Under the pieces are notes generated by a model. That model did no database searches and had not been told where the DNA came from. It saw nothing but the letters and a program-made list of their open reading frames with translations. Both the position numbers and the translations under genes were made by a program. A stretch of DNA of 64,000 nt from Megamerina dolium (taxonomy: Eukaryota > Arthropoda > Insecta > Diptera > Megamerinidae), in assembly GCA_963854835.1 (NCBI GenBank), contig OY978527.1, positions 31,595,047 to 31,659,046 on the forward strand, written 5' to 3'. This document shows, piece by piece, positions 11,701 through 19,734 of this stretch (the stretch's first letter is position 1; each line of letters begins with the position of its first letter).

Positions 11701-11966
11701 CGGTTACCTCGATTCCCACGATTACCGAATCCTTTGTTTGCGACACCTTTATTTGCAACTGGACCACCACCATTAGCATTTAAAGGTCCACCTGGGTTAA
11801 AACGTGGTTTTTTTTCTACTGGAGCTCCATCAAGATTTTCACTCATTTTTTGCTGATTTAATTTTTGATTTTTATTCGCTTGATTAGCACCACCTCCTTG
11901 ATTCTTTTGAATTCTTTGTGGCAACGGAGTACCTCCATTAAGTTCATTTTTAACTGCAGACTCCAT
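2622..11966 (-). CDS. nonA: nonA homologue: DBHS-family RNA-binding protein, 4 coding exons
   Basis: Coding exons 11966-11661, 4351-3148, 3089-2787 and 2725-2622 join in phase to 1917 nt (638 codons plus stop). Each intron is GT..AG. Order of parts: Asn/Gly/Lys-rich N-terminus; poly-Gln block; Gly and RG repeats; RRM1 at about residues 262-335 (RNP2-like RLYIGNL, RNP1-like NFTFLKLD); RRM2 at about 337-415; the NOPS stretch (FADLDSFEHEYGTRWKQLHELY); a long charged coiled coil rich in REEE/MRRRQQ; Gly/Asn tail. This order is that of the DBHS family (NonA, NONO, PSPC1, SFPQ), nuclear proteins that dimerise through NOPS and coiled coil and act in pre-mRNA processing. In Drosophila, nonA affects vision and courtship song. 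A nonA-like paralogue cannot be fully excluded. The start is the ATG at 11966. Confidence 0.92.
2787..3089 (-). CDS. nonA: nonA coding exon 3 (coiled coil)
   Basis: The acceptor CAAAAG|AATTAC completes a split Glu codon from exon 2. The exon is a charged helix rich in MRRRQQ/EEEMRRRQQ repeats, then FGSGGGNAFDNFGG. The donor AGAG|GTATTA is phase 1. Length and composition match the distal coiled coil of DBHS proteins. Confidence 0.88.
3148..4351 (-). CDS. nonA: nonA coding exon 2 (poly-Q, Gly-rich, RRM1, RRM2, NOPS)
   Basis: The acceptor TTTCAG|CAAAATG and the donor CAAG|GTAAGC (phase 1) bound it. It encodes a run of Gln/His-Gln repeats, a run of 14 Gly followed by more Gly and RG motifs, both RRMs, the NOPS region and the first part of the coiled coil. 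The CAG and GGN repeats are likely to vary in length between individuals. Confidence 0.92.
4570..4779 (-). repeat. tRNA-derived SINE, copy A (in nonA intron 1)
   Basis: Read on the minus strand it starts with a decayed tRNA-like head (about 4779), passes a B-box region (..GGGTCCAATCCCCGGCTGAAGC..), then the family body with the CGAATGGTACCCA and GCCGGCAAGCAACTGACAATTCTTCCGGCAGTAA motifs. It matches the fullest copy at 33035-33409 along its length but lacks the 3' part. An A run follows near 4809-4827. Confidence 0.75.
4862..7986 (+). mobile_element. 5'-truncated LOA/I-type LINE with endonuclease remnant, RT and RNase H
   Basis: A non-LTR retrotransposon lies antisense in nonA intron 1. The left part (about 4862-5262) is the end of an endonuclease domain (LANMGTGPTFITCNKEE, SDHRYISFRLD). 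A reverse transcriptase frame follows (5541-7277). After a frame break come RNase H-like pieces (IYTDSQAAIKSLAG near 7340; WVPGHRDTPGNCEADELAR near 7466) and a 3' zinc-knuckle segment (CRCCQDEEEEESVHHFLCRC), ending at TAA 7986. RNase H after RT and the order of motifs point to the LOA or I group; LOA/baggins is my best guess. At least two frameshifts and missing 5' DNA make it inactive. Confidence 0.85.
5541..7277 (+). pseudogene. LINE reverse transcriptase frame (578 aa, C-terminus frameshifted)
   Basis: The open frame starts in the middle of ORF2 and contains the standard RT blocks: FKSPGPDGIIPADMQKC, FIPKGGKTS, FRPISLSSFLLKTLERLLD, LDIEGAFNNI, GTPQGGVLSPLLWN, the catalytic YADDVALVASG, and KYLGITLDRKLSW. 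The enzyme copies element RNA into DNA at a nick. The RT core looks undamaged, but the frame is cut off from its endonuclease by stops upstream (5263-5540) and leaves the RNase H frame near 7180-7277. It is therefore a relic, although a young one by its intact core. Confidence 0.85.
8150..8335 (+). repeat. SINE, copy B (3' part only)
   Basis: It matches the 3' two-thirds of the SINE at 33035-33409: GGTAGTAACAATTTCCCATGG, GTTCTGCCATTCGGAACCGGC and the end GCTCTTTGGGGCTTATAAATGCCACATATTTATTT. The tRNA-like head is missing. It sits about 160 bp downstream of the LOA-type LINE end. Confidence 0.75.
8336..9376. other. nonA intron 1 sequence; mirrored GA and CT microsatellites
   Basis: No coding content was recognised. 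A (GA)n run at about 8889-8902 and CT runs at about 8986-8998 and 9002-9010 face each other across roughly 90 bp and could form a hairpin in the transcript. Nothing else was matched. Confidence 0.4.
9377..9500 (+). repeat. Interspersed repeat family R1, copy 1
   Basis: About 120 bp shared with 12303-12440: both have a GTTGTTGTAGCAGC start, a TTGTTTCCGTACAAAGC block, a TCGGTATTCT/CCGTATTCT block, GAATGGACC(C/T)TAGTCGACCACGT and a GACGTAAAC end. The conserved interior and diverged flanks indicate an interspersed repeat. I do not recognise the family. Confidence 0.7.
9696..10411. mobile_element. MITE-like element with ~100-bp inverted ends and TA duplication
   Basis: The left end AGGCGTGATTCAAGGTCAAAG and the right end, read in reverse, AGGCGTGGGTCATTTTAATG diverge at places but pair over about 100 bp. 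Shared blocks include GAGATTACTCGA versus GAAATTACTCAG and TATGGGTATCAAAT. TA flanks both sides (9694-9695 and 10412-10413), as for Tc1/mariner-type insertion. There is no transposase inside. A ~40-bp direct repeat (AAAATACTGTT..CGAAGCC / CGAAACC) occurs at about 9880 and 9970. Confidence 0.8.
10412..11660. other. nonA intron 1, no feature recognised
   Basis: Intronic DNA 5' of the MITE and up to the exon 1 donor. It is A+T-rich. Short open frames here have no recognisable domain. Confidence 0.4.
11661..11966 (-). CDS. nonA: nonA coding exon 1
   Basis: This exon holds the start ATG (MESAVKNELNGG) and a low-complexity N-terminus with GFGNRGNRGNRGG repeats. It ends ..NQNQ with the donor CAG|GTAACT, phase 0. 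It joins exon 2 (QNENKPQ) without a frame change. The first intron is about 7.3 kb and full of mobile DNA. Confidence 0.88.
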
Positions 11967-12302
11967 TATCAAACTTTATGCTTTAATAATGCACTTTCCG
12001 AAATTTCTATATTCAATTCTTCACGCTTGCCTAAATTCGACGTTTCAACTCACCTTACACAATGGCAGCCGGATGAAGAATAAAATTTTAAGTTGCTTGT
12101 GTACGTGAATGATGCTTACAACCAGAGTTACCACTGTCTTAATAATAATCGGAGCCAATTGGGGTAATGTAACGCGAAGTAACGTAAGAAATCCAAATCA
12201 ATTACACGGCTGTAATGTTCAGTCTCGCGTTGTTTATGATTTCAATGTGAAACAAAAATTGAGAGCGTGAGAACTGACCGAAAAGATCACGGGAGATTTG
12301 GC
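11967..12302. promoter_or_regulatory. nonA 5' UTR and presumed promoter region
   Basis: This is the immediate upstream flank of the nonA ATG on the minus strand. No TATA box in a convincing position was seen. I assign it by position only. Confidence 0.3.
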
Positions 12303-12440
12303 TATGTTGTTGTTGTTGTAGCAGCCAAAATTCGGAAATGCTCCGTTTTGTTTCCGTACAAAGCTTTTCGGTATTCTGATGAGTTTAATGGACCTTAGTC
12401 GACCACGTTGTCGAGTACTTCCGGGACGTAAACCAGACAT
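12303..12440 (+). repeat. Interspersed repeat family R1, copy 2
   Basis: Second copy of the repeat at 9377-9500, same orientation. It shares the GTTGTTGTTGTAGCAGC start, TTTTGTTTCCGTACAAAGCT, TTCGGTATTCT and GGACCTTAGTCGACCACGT blocks. It lies about 340 bp upstream of the nonA start codon and could supply or disturb promoter sequence. Confidence 0.7.
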
Positions 12441-12569
12441 ATTTAAAGATATAGAATTTTCTATAAAGTATCTACATTTGTGGGCAACAAATACTTTGTC
12501 AAAAACGAAAAATAAATTAGTTAATAAGAATGGAATTCAATATATTATAATAGCATCAATATTCTAGTG

Positions 12570-12900
12570 ATTTTTCAGTATCGGTGATATAATCATCGTG
12601 ATTTAAAAATTGCTTATGGTTTGCTACAGCTAGTTAACATTAACAATGATTGATGATTTATAATGATATTTAGCTGTTAGTGTAAGTCACCTCTGGTAAT
12701 AGCTAGTCAACAGAAGTTGTGAATGGATATTTTATCCTATTATATTATGGTACGAGTGGTGATTTTTCTAATAGCATGATATTTCGCGGAGGATGAAAAT
12801 CACTTCCGACAATAGCTATCCAACAAAAGTTGCGAATTGTGATTTTTTTGCTAACAAGGTAAGAGCGGTGATTTTTCTATTATACTAGCATTCCACGAAA
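12570..12900 (+). repeat. Degenerate repeats of a GTGATTTTTCTAATAGCATGATATTTCGC-like unit
   Basis: At least three diverged units carry the words GGTACGAGTGGTGATTTTTCTA, AGCATGATATTTCGC and AATAGCTA(G/T)(T/C)CAACA(G/A)AAGTTG. The same words recur at 28745-28895. The unit is about 110-130 bp. Its origin is not recognised. Confidence 0.6.
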
Positions 12901-13032
12901 CAAATTGTGGAATGAATACAATATAAGAGGAAATATTAATAAAATGAGCTAAGAAACATGCAAGATTCATGCTAAACACATGCAAAATGAAATATTGCAA
13001 AAAGAGTATTCGTACAAAAAGTTTAATCATAT

Positions 13033-13637
13033 TGTTACGTTTTTATTCTGTGAGCGTTTAATTCTATATGAATTAACCTTGTTCGATCACTGGATTCTGT
13101 TAATAATAATTGCAACACTTTATACAACTATATACAGCAACAATTTATTTAATAAACTCTATTTACAATCAACTCTGCTTACAATCAACTATTTAAAATA
13201 ACACTTTAATGTAAATGCAGCTTTTACCTCTGTATTGATATTTGCGCACAAATATTGGCACCATCGAAACGAATGTCAACAAAAAGAAATAGGCGATAAC
13301 CATAACACGAAAACGAGAAAGAAAGAGATGAATCTCGGCTGCGATAAAGGAAGATTCTGGAGTGTTCCCACAGAGTATAAATAGAGCCAGTTGTTGACAA
13401 AAGAATTCAATCAAATCCCGAACGTGATTGCGCAAACATTGATACAGTTTCTGAGGCAAAAGTTGCAAGTACATTAAAATGTTTTGTAAATAGTTGATTG
13501 TAAACAGAGTTGATAAAATAAATTGTTGCTGTGTGTAGTTCTACAAACTAAGTGTTGCAATTATTATTAACAGAATCCAGTGATCGGACAAGGTTGATTC
13601 AAATAAAATTAAACGCTCACAAAATAATAACATAACA
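13033..13637. mobile_element. Inverted pair of LTRs integrated as one unit (ATAT duplication)
   Basis: 13033 to about 13238 is the 3' half of the 15-21 kb element's LTR in reverse (it starts TGTTACGTTTTTATTCTGTGA). From about 13240 to 13637 the LTR runs forward, lacking about its first 50 bp, and ends CATAACA. The outer about 170 bp on each side are complementary, so both termini are the LTR's 3' end. ATAT flanks both sides (13029-13032 and 13638-13641), the same 4-bp duplication as the full element. It codes for nothing. Confidence 0.85.
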
Positions 13638-13641
13638 ATAT

Positions 13642-14134
13642 GCTTTACTCTAAAAATCTCTAAAAATGAGAAAAAAGTAAAAGGTACGCGAACGGAAAAT
13701 TTGTAAAATTTACTAGTAATTTCCAAACTTCTTCAGTTCTGTCACTTGCCAGTAAGAACAGCTGTTTTTTCTATGTTACGAATTCTTACTAGTAGATATA
13801 TTACCAGTAAAAATTTGCAAGAATTATCACACAATTTTCTCTCTTTTACTGTTTTTTTGCGTACGCAAGTACATTTCCAGTAAGAAATAGTAAATTTTAT
13901 AATAATTTTTAAGAATTATTACGTACGCAAATTTTACTATTTTATACCATAACACTGTGACCGTAATAACAATAGACTCATACAATTTTTGCTTTCAGTA
14001 ACATCCATAACATCCGCGTGCGTGCGAATGCCTTCTCCGTTTCTATGCACTTTCGTGCGAACAGATATATAAAAACTCCATAGTATACGTTCTATGCATT
14101 TGGAAGTTATATTTTAGACCAAGATTTTGGGTTT
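13642..14134. other. Unassigned spacer with short inverted words
   Basis: No gene was seen. Words around 13680-13725 (GTACGCGAACGGAAAATTTG..) and 13880-13940 (..TAAATTTTA..TTACGTACGCAAATTTTAC) are partly complementary and may be a decayed terminal-repeat element; the match is too weak to call. Confidence 0.3.
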
Positions 14135-14440
14135 ATGTTGATGGTGATTGACAGTGTAATTATAGCGTACTTGGAGTGCATTAAACTAATGACAACAAGA
14201 AGGATATGGGTGCAAGAAATATATTTGGGCCATGAAGTTAGTGGTTTCTTTGCCATAACGTCCAAGAAATTAAAACAGCGTGATCCTGAACAATTTCGCA
14301 TCGCATCTCGCATGAAATCCACAGTCTTTGATGCTTTATTCAGCCTCACAAACGTGTAAAAGCATTTCAAACGGCCAGCAATTCTGGCGGAGGGCAGACT
14401 GTTCCTTAAATTGATGTTTTTTATTTCCGCGAAAAGCCTT
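14135..14440 (+). pseudogene. PIF/Harbinger transposase N-terminal fragment
   Basis: The frame 14135-14359 reads MTTRRIWVQEIYLGHEVSG..FFAITSKKLKQRDPEQF and ..RMKSTVFDALFSL. This matches the N-terminal pattern of insect PIF/Harbinger nucleases (RR.WV..I...R...G.F..L...L..D...F...FRM....FD.LL). A second piece (ILAEGRLFLKLMFFISA near 14382-14430) resembles the next helix of the same family in another frame. The catalytic domain is missing, so it is a relic. The family normally inserts at TWA sites. Confidence 0.6.
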
Positions 14441-14769
14441 AAATAAAGAGTGCAATGCATTGTAACATCAAATACATATTGTCTTTTTATTTCATTATCA
14501 CATTCCATTTCATTTCTATCATCATTTCATCATTTCGATTTACTATCATTACTATCATTTTCATTATCGTTATCGTATTAGTAATTGTCCACTCAAAGAG
14601 CAGTTGTCATTTTACGCATGAAAGTATAAAAAGTTGAACTTGTATGCTTTCAAATACTTTTACGCGCGCGCCTATGGAGTTCATCCCATAAAATTGCATG
14701 TTTGCTGAAAAATGCACGCCTACATTTACGCGTCCATTGGAAGTCCACTTTAAGTGGTAAGTGCGTTAG
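14441..14769. other. Spacer left of the nested insertion; left flank of the LINE
   Basis: A T/C-rich simple stretch with ATCATT words occupies 14500-14580. The last 10 bp (AGTGCGTTAG, 14760-14769) are the left target-site duplication of the jockey LINE. Confidence 0.6.
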
Positions 14770-14927
14770 TTTTTTTTTTTTTTTTTTTTTTTAACAAGCT
14801 TTCTATTGGATCTTTCTAAAATTACTTAGAAACTAACAATATGTAATCAAATCTTACAAACTAAATAAAATTATGTGATATTCCCAACGTTCCATCACAA
14901 TTTGTTGAGTCACGAGGTATAGCAATT

Positions 14928-15236
14928 TTACAGCATATTCAGTGTGTCTTTTCTTTTTAATCGACGATGCCCCGTGCTCAGCAACAATTGCCTAGCAAGG
15001 GGATTCGGATGACTGAGTAATTTTTGAATGTAGCTTCTGCAAGACGTTGCAACTTCCTCAGAAATTGTGGGTACATTTAAATCTCGATGGATGTTAACGT
15101 TCCTCATATACCAAGGCGCGTTTACAATAATTCGCAGACACTTGGATTGTATTCGCTGCAATTTTTCGATATTTGAGGGAGATGCGGTGCCCCAAAACTG
15201 AATACCATAAGTCCAGATTGGCTTCAGGATTGCTTT
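14928..15236 (-). pseudogene. Jockey ORF2 C-terminal part (cut off by the LTR element)
   Basis: The frame contains the ..WTYGIQFWGTAS motif at the break and then KLQRIQSKCLRIIVNAPWY, DLNVPTISEEV and LKRKDTLNML, the C-terminal thumb and tail of jockey-type reverse transcriptases. The reading frame is the same one that stops artificially at 21165-21170, so the two parts were one ORF before the LTR insertion. The stop is at 14928. Confidence 0.88.
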
Positions 15237-15240
15237 ATAT

Positions 15241-15677
15241 TGTAACGAGTATCGATAGTTGGTTACTCATCACTATTGTGACTGACACTATTGGCAGCAT
15301 CGACATGAATGTCAACAAAAAGAAATAAACGATAACCAGAACAAGCCAACGAGAAAGGAAGAGAAGAATCTCGATAAAGGAAGATTCTGGGGTGTTGCCA
15401 ACAGAGTATAAATAGAGCCAGTGTTGAGCAGTGAAATCAATCTAATTCAGAACGTGATTGCGAAAACATTGATACAGAGGCAAAAGTTGCAAGTACATTT
15501 AAGTGTTATAGTAAATAGTTGATTGTAAACAGTGTTGATTGTAAATAGAGATTATTAAATAAATTGTTGCTGTATATAGTTGTATAAAATAAGTGTTGCA
15601 GTTATCATTAACAGAATCCAGTGATCGAACAAGGTAATTCAAATAGAATTAAACGTTCACAGAATAAAAACGTAACA
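15241..15677 (+). repeat. 5' LTR
   Basis: 437 bp, TGTAACG..CGTAACA. It contains a TATAAATA box at 15407-15414 (core promoter) and an AATAAA signal at 15558-15563, the expected U3-R-U5 elements. Confidence 0.93.
15407..15414 (+). promoter_or_regulatory. TATA box of the LTR promoter
   Basis: GAGTATAAATAGAGCC is a strong TATA element about 150 bp upstream of the AATAAA in the same LTR. The same sequence occurs in the 3' LTR at 20894-20901 and in the related LTRs at 13.4 kb and 24.5 kb. Confidence 0.75.
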
Positions 15678-15679
15678 AT

Positions 15680-15699
15680 TGGTGTCAGAAGTGGGATTC
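15680..15699 (+). other. tRNA primer-binding site
   Basis: Two bases after the 5' LTR, TGGTGTCAGAAGTGGGATTC begins with the TGG that pairs with tRNA CCA and then matches, from memory, the 3' end of an insect tRNA-Leu (..GAATCCCACTTCTGACA). The position is exactly where minus-strand DNA synthesis is primed. Confidence 0.8.
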
Positions 15700-15706
15700 T
15701 GTAAAG

Positions 15707-17110
15707 ATGGTGAAAATTGAACAACTAAAAGTGGACCAGCTTAAAAAGCTGTTGGTAGAGATGAATCTATCGTCATCAGGTGCAAAGGCGGAACTGCTGG
15801 TGAGGCTGAGGCAAGCTATGGAGGCTAAGGGAATTAATGTAGAAGAACATGAGTTCTTTGAGGAAGCCGATATACAAGCAGTTGTGCACGTTGAGGAAGA
15901 GATCAAAATAGATTCGAGTGGTCAACTCATGGAGTTCATGAAAACCATGATGCAACAGTTACAAGAAAGTTCGTCTCGACAAGAGGGCGTTATTAGTGAA
16001 TTACGTACGGAAATTCAAAGAAATGCGTCTCGCATTGACTCCAAGTTTCAAGAACATTCGGTACGTCAAGAAAACGCTAAGGGAGAGTTCCAGAAAACAA
16101 TTGACTCCAAGCTTCAAGAACATTCGGCTCGCCAAGAACACGTCATCGAAAATCTACAAAAAGGAATTGAACTTAGATTTCAGGAAATTTCCGGAACCAT
16201 TAATGAAAAGGTCACGGATTTAAAGGAACATGTAGATGATTTGGAAGATAAGTTCGAGAAATTACAGCACGATCTCAACCAACTAAAAATAAATGGACCA
16301 GCCACATCAGTGATTCGAGATTCAAGCACAATCAAACTAAAGCCACCAACATTTGACGGAAGCACGCCATTCAATATCTTCAAGCTTCAATTCGAGACAA
16401 CAGCTTCGAAGAATCAATGGGATGATAGCGACAAGACTGCTGCTTTAATAGTCGCATTAAAAGGTAATGCTTCCGAGGTGTTACAGATGGTTCCAGAGAA
16501 AGATCGTGGTAGCTACCAGTCACTGATGGACACCCTTCAGCGGAAATATGGAAATGAATACAAGAGTCAATTACATCGTGTGGAATTGAGATCGCGAGTG
16601 CAACGGAGTAATGAGAGCCTTCAGGAATTCGCTTCCGATATTGAGCGCTTATGTCATCTAGCGTTCTCCGGTAATTCGGAAGAGTTCGTCGAAAAAATCA
16701 AAATAGAGGCTTTCATAGATGGCATACGTGATGGAGAGACAAAGCGTGCCCTAGTCATGTCACCAAGGAATACTTATGCTGAAACAGTCAGTAGTTCATT
16801 GACGTTTGAAGCCGCCAGTTTGATGTGTCGACCAATGCCACGGGTACGCCAACTAGAAACAGAAACAGCAGATCTGGTTGAAGCAGTGTGTCAGGCATTC
16901 AAATCTGTAGTGCAGCCTGAAGGAAGAACAACAGGTCGACGCGAAAACAAATTTACTGGTAAGTGCTTTATTTGCGACAAACCAGGACACATGGCGCGTG
17001 ACTGCCGTCTACGACGGAAGCGATCAAGATCCAATTCTCCAGGAAGACAAAAGAAGGAGAATAAGGTGGATAGCGATCGCTCCACTAACACAAATCCATC
17101 GTTAAACTAA
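15707..17110 (+). CDS. Gag polyprotein (467 aa) with SAP-like N-terminus and CCHC knuckle
   Basis: Starts at the first ATG after the primer site. Residues about 7-40 (VDQLKKLLVEMNLSSSGAKA..LLVRLRQAM) fit the SAP motif, a small helix-turn-helix that binds DNA or RNA in cellular proteins. About 65-195 is predicted coiled coil with a repeated unit (DSKFQEHSVRQE / DSKLQEHSARQE). About 205-390 is the retrotransposon capsid-like region (LKPPTFDGSTPFNIFKLQFE, LQEFASDIERLCHLAF). About 422-435 is the zinc knuckle CFICDKPGHMARDC. It ends TAA at 17108-17110 inside a frameshift cassette. It forms the particle and packages RNA; the frame is intact. Confidence 0.92.
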   Translation: MVKIEQLKVDQLKKLLVEMNLSSSGAKAELLVRLRQAMEAKGINVEEHEFFEEADIQAVVHVEEEIKIDSSGQLMEFMKTMMQQLQESSSRQEGVISELRTEIQRNASRIDSKFQEHSVRQENAKGEFQKTIDSKLQEHSARQEHVIENLQKGIELRFQEISGTINEKVTDLKEHVDDLEDKFEKLQHDLNQLKINGPATSVIRDSSTIKLKPPTFDGSTPFNIFKLQFETTASKNQWDDSDKTAALIVALKGNASEVLQMVPEKDRGSYQSLMDTLQRKYGNEYKSQLHRVELRSRVQRSNESLQEFASDIERLCHLAFSGNSEEFVEKIKIEAFIDGIRDGETKRALVMSPRNTYAETVSSSLTFEAASLMCRPMPRVRQLETETADLVEAVCQAFKSVVQPEGRTTGRRENKFTGKCFICDKPGHMARDCRLRRKRSRSNSPGRQKKENKVDSDRSTNTNPSLN

Positions 17111-19734
17111 ATCGAGTCAGTTCAGCGGGGCGTGAACTGACTCCAACAGTGGGTTGCCCCATCATTCACATTTCACAACTACAGCGTGTGCCAAGCAGCT
17201 TGACTATTGATGGAAAATTGGACAATAGGGAATTCATGTTAACTCTGGACACTGGTGCATCACATTCTATAATCAAGAGCGATTTGGTAAAGAGGTTTGA
17301 GCCTTTAATGGGAATAAAATTGCGTACAGCAACGGGTGAGGATGCACAAATTCTGGGCAAGATAAAGAAACGAGTATCTATTGGAAATTGCACATGGGAA
17401 CATGAATTCATTGTGGCCGACATCATCGATGACGTAATAATTGGTGTTGATTTTATGATTGACAACGGATTTACGTTAGATTTAAATCAACGGATACTAC
17501 GTTATGCAAATGTCGAATTACCATTGAACATCGGTTACAAGCGGAGTGGAAACATCAAACGAGTACTGGCATATCAACGCCAAGAGGTTCCAGCAAAATC
17601 AGAAGCGGTGATTTGGGCACAAATAAATGTGGATGATGGGACAGGCAAGTTGTGGTTAGTGGAAGCAGATAAAGAAATACAAAATAAAAACATCATACTT
17701 GGTAGGACGTTAGTAGAACCTAAAGAAAATGGAATAGTACCGGTGCGAATATTAAATCCAACTAATACATCTACAGTTGTGAAGAAAGGAATGGTGATTG
17801 GTCATTGCCAGGAAGTTACTGCCGTAGTAGACTGCGAAAAGGGTTCGTCGATAAAAAGTGGAAGATCAGGAACTGGCAAGGCGGAAATAAAAGCACAGAT
17901 GGAAGAATGGGCAGGTGTGCTTACCAAACAGCAAACAGAAAAGGCTTTACAAGTATTGGAGAAGTACAGTTCAATATTTTCTTCAAATGGAAAAACTGGA
18001 GGACGAACAACCATCGTGAAGCATCACATTGACACCGGTGATTCTAGACCAATTCGTCAAACACCACGACGAGTTCCATTGGCCAAAAGAGACGAAGCCA
18101 TTAAGCTGATTTCCGATATGCAGAAACAAGGTGTTATTGAACCATCAGCGAGTCCATGGAGTTCACCAGTTGTGCTGGTAAAGAAGAAGGATGGAAGTAC
18201 TCGATTCTGTGTGGATTACAGAAAGCTAAATGATATTACGAAAAAAGACAGCTATCCACTGCCAAGAATCGATGACACTCTGGACACACTATCTGGTGCG
18301 AAGTGGTTCTCAACTCTTGATTTGCAAAGTGGATACTGGCAAGTGGAACTTGGTAAGGAAGACAAAGAGAAAACAGCTTTCAGTATTGGCGATGGTCTAT
18401 GGCAATTTACAGTCATGCCATTTGGTTTATGCAATGCGCCAGCTACTTTCGAACGTTTGATGGAGCGTGTACTCAGAGGACTACACTGGAAAACGTGCTT
18501 GGTGTACCTCGATGACATTATTGTGATGGGAAAAGATTTTAACGACCACCTGGAAAAGTTGAAAGAAGTATTTGAGCGTATACAATCAGCAGGGCTTAAA
18601 CTGAATATGAGAAAGTGTTCACTCTTCAGGCAAGAAGTTAAATATCTTGGTCATAAAGTAACAACAGAAGGGGTACATACCGACGAGGAGAAAGTAGCAG
18701 CAGTTCAAGAATGGCCTATTCCGTCGAATCTTCACGAGCTAAGAAGCTTCCTAGGCTTATGCACCTACTATAGACGATTTGTTCCTGGATTTGCAAACAT
18801 CGCCAGCAGTCTGCATGAGTTGACAAGAAAGAACAAACCATTTATGTGGGGCGAGGACCAACAGAAAGCATTCGAACAGCTGAAAGAAAAACTCTGTTCA
18901 GCACCAATATTAGCGTATCCAGTACCTGGTCAAAAATTTGTGTTGGACACAGATGCGAGTGGCTATGGAATAGGTGGTGTGCTCTCTCAGATCATAGATG
19001 GGCAAGAAAAAGTAATAGCATACTACAGTAAAATCCTGTCGAAGTCAGAAAGAAATTACTGTGTCACACGAAGAGAGTTGCTCGCAATACTGGAATGTGT
19101 AAAGTATTTCCATAAATACTTGTACGGTCAGGCATTTCATCTACGAACTGACCACTCAGCGCTAAGGTGGTTATTGCAATTTAAAAACCCAGAAGGACAA
19201 TTGGCGCGCTGGATTGAAAGGCTGCAGAGTTATGATTTTACCATCGAACATCGTAAAGGAGGACATCACGGCAACGCGGATGCTCTATCTCGTCGTCCTT
19301 GCAAAATGGAATGTAAACATTGTTCTCGAGTGGAAAGCAAGGAGCACATTGTCGACATACGACTTATGAATATATTGCCGGAGGAGTCATGGACCACCGA
19401 ACGAGTGCAAGAAGATCAGCGGAACGACCCAGATCTCGTAAAGATTTTGGAATACAAGGAGCAGGGCATACGTCCAGATTGGCAAGAAATGGCTAATGAG
19501 AGTCCAATAGCAAAGGCATACTGGGCGCAGTGGCAAAGCCTGCACTTACGAGACGGATGTTTATTCCGAACATGGGAAAGTGAAGATGGAAAAATCACTT
19601 ATGATCTTCTAGTGGTACCCAAGGCAAGAATAAATGAAGTGATAGCTGAGTATCACAATGCCTCCAGTGGCATTGGAAATCACCAAAACCGTCGAGAAAA
19701 TAAAGAACCGATTTTATTGGGTTGGATGTCATGA
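17089..19734 (+). pseudogene. Pol: protease, reverse transcriptase, RNase H (frame ends early)
   Basis: The frame lies -1 to gag and is open from 17089; it has no ATG of its own and is best explained by frameshifting. Motifs in order: protease LTLDTGASHSII (about 17240) with IIGVDFM flap-side motif; RT with VLVKKKDGSTRFCVDYRKLN, SPWSSPVV, FSTLDLQSGYWQ, MPFGLCNAPATF and the catalytic YLDDIIV (about 18510); connection EVKYLGHKVT; RNase H FVLDTDASGYGIGG, RRELLAI and HRKGGHHGNADALSR; then the start of integrase. It reads into a premature stop at 19734 because of a small deletion near 19675, so the integrase is out of frame. Confidence 0.9.
17101..17143 (+). promoter_or_regulatory. -1 ribosomal frameshift signal between gag and pol
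   Basis: In the gag frame the codons are TCG TTA AAC TAA, giving the heptamer G TTA AAC (17101-17107) directly before the gag stop. The spacer TAAATC (6 nt) is followed by a perfect 11-bp stem: GAGTCAGTTCA (17114-17124), loop GCGGGGCG, TGAACTGACTC (17133-17143). Slipping back one base enters the pol frame, open from 17089. Heptamer, spacer length and stem are as in known -1 signals; the same G UUA AAC heptamer is used by arteriviruses. Confidence 0.88.

Noticed and set aside
14107..14508. 133-codon minus-strand open frame
   Set aside because: The plus strand carries Harbinger-like protein motifs over the same bases; the minus frame has no recognisable domain and looks like a shadow.
17149..17151. 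GTG at 17149 as an independent pol start codon
   Set aside because: Eukaryotic initiation at GTG here is unlikely, the frame is open further upstream, and the frameshift cassette explains pol expression better.
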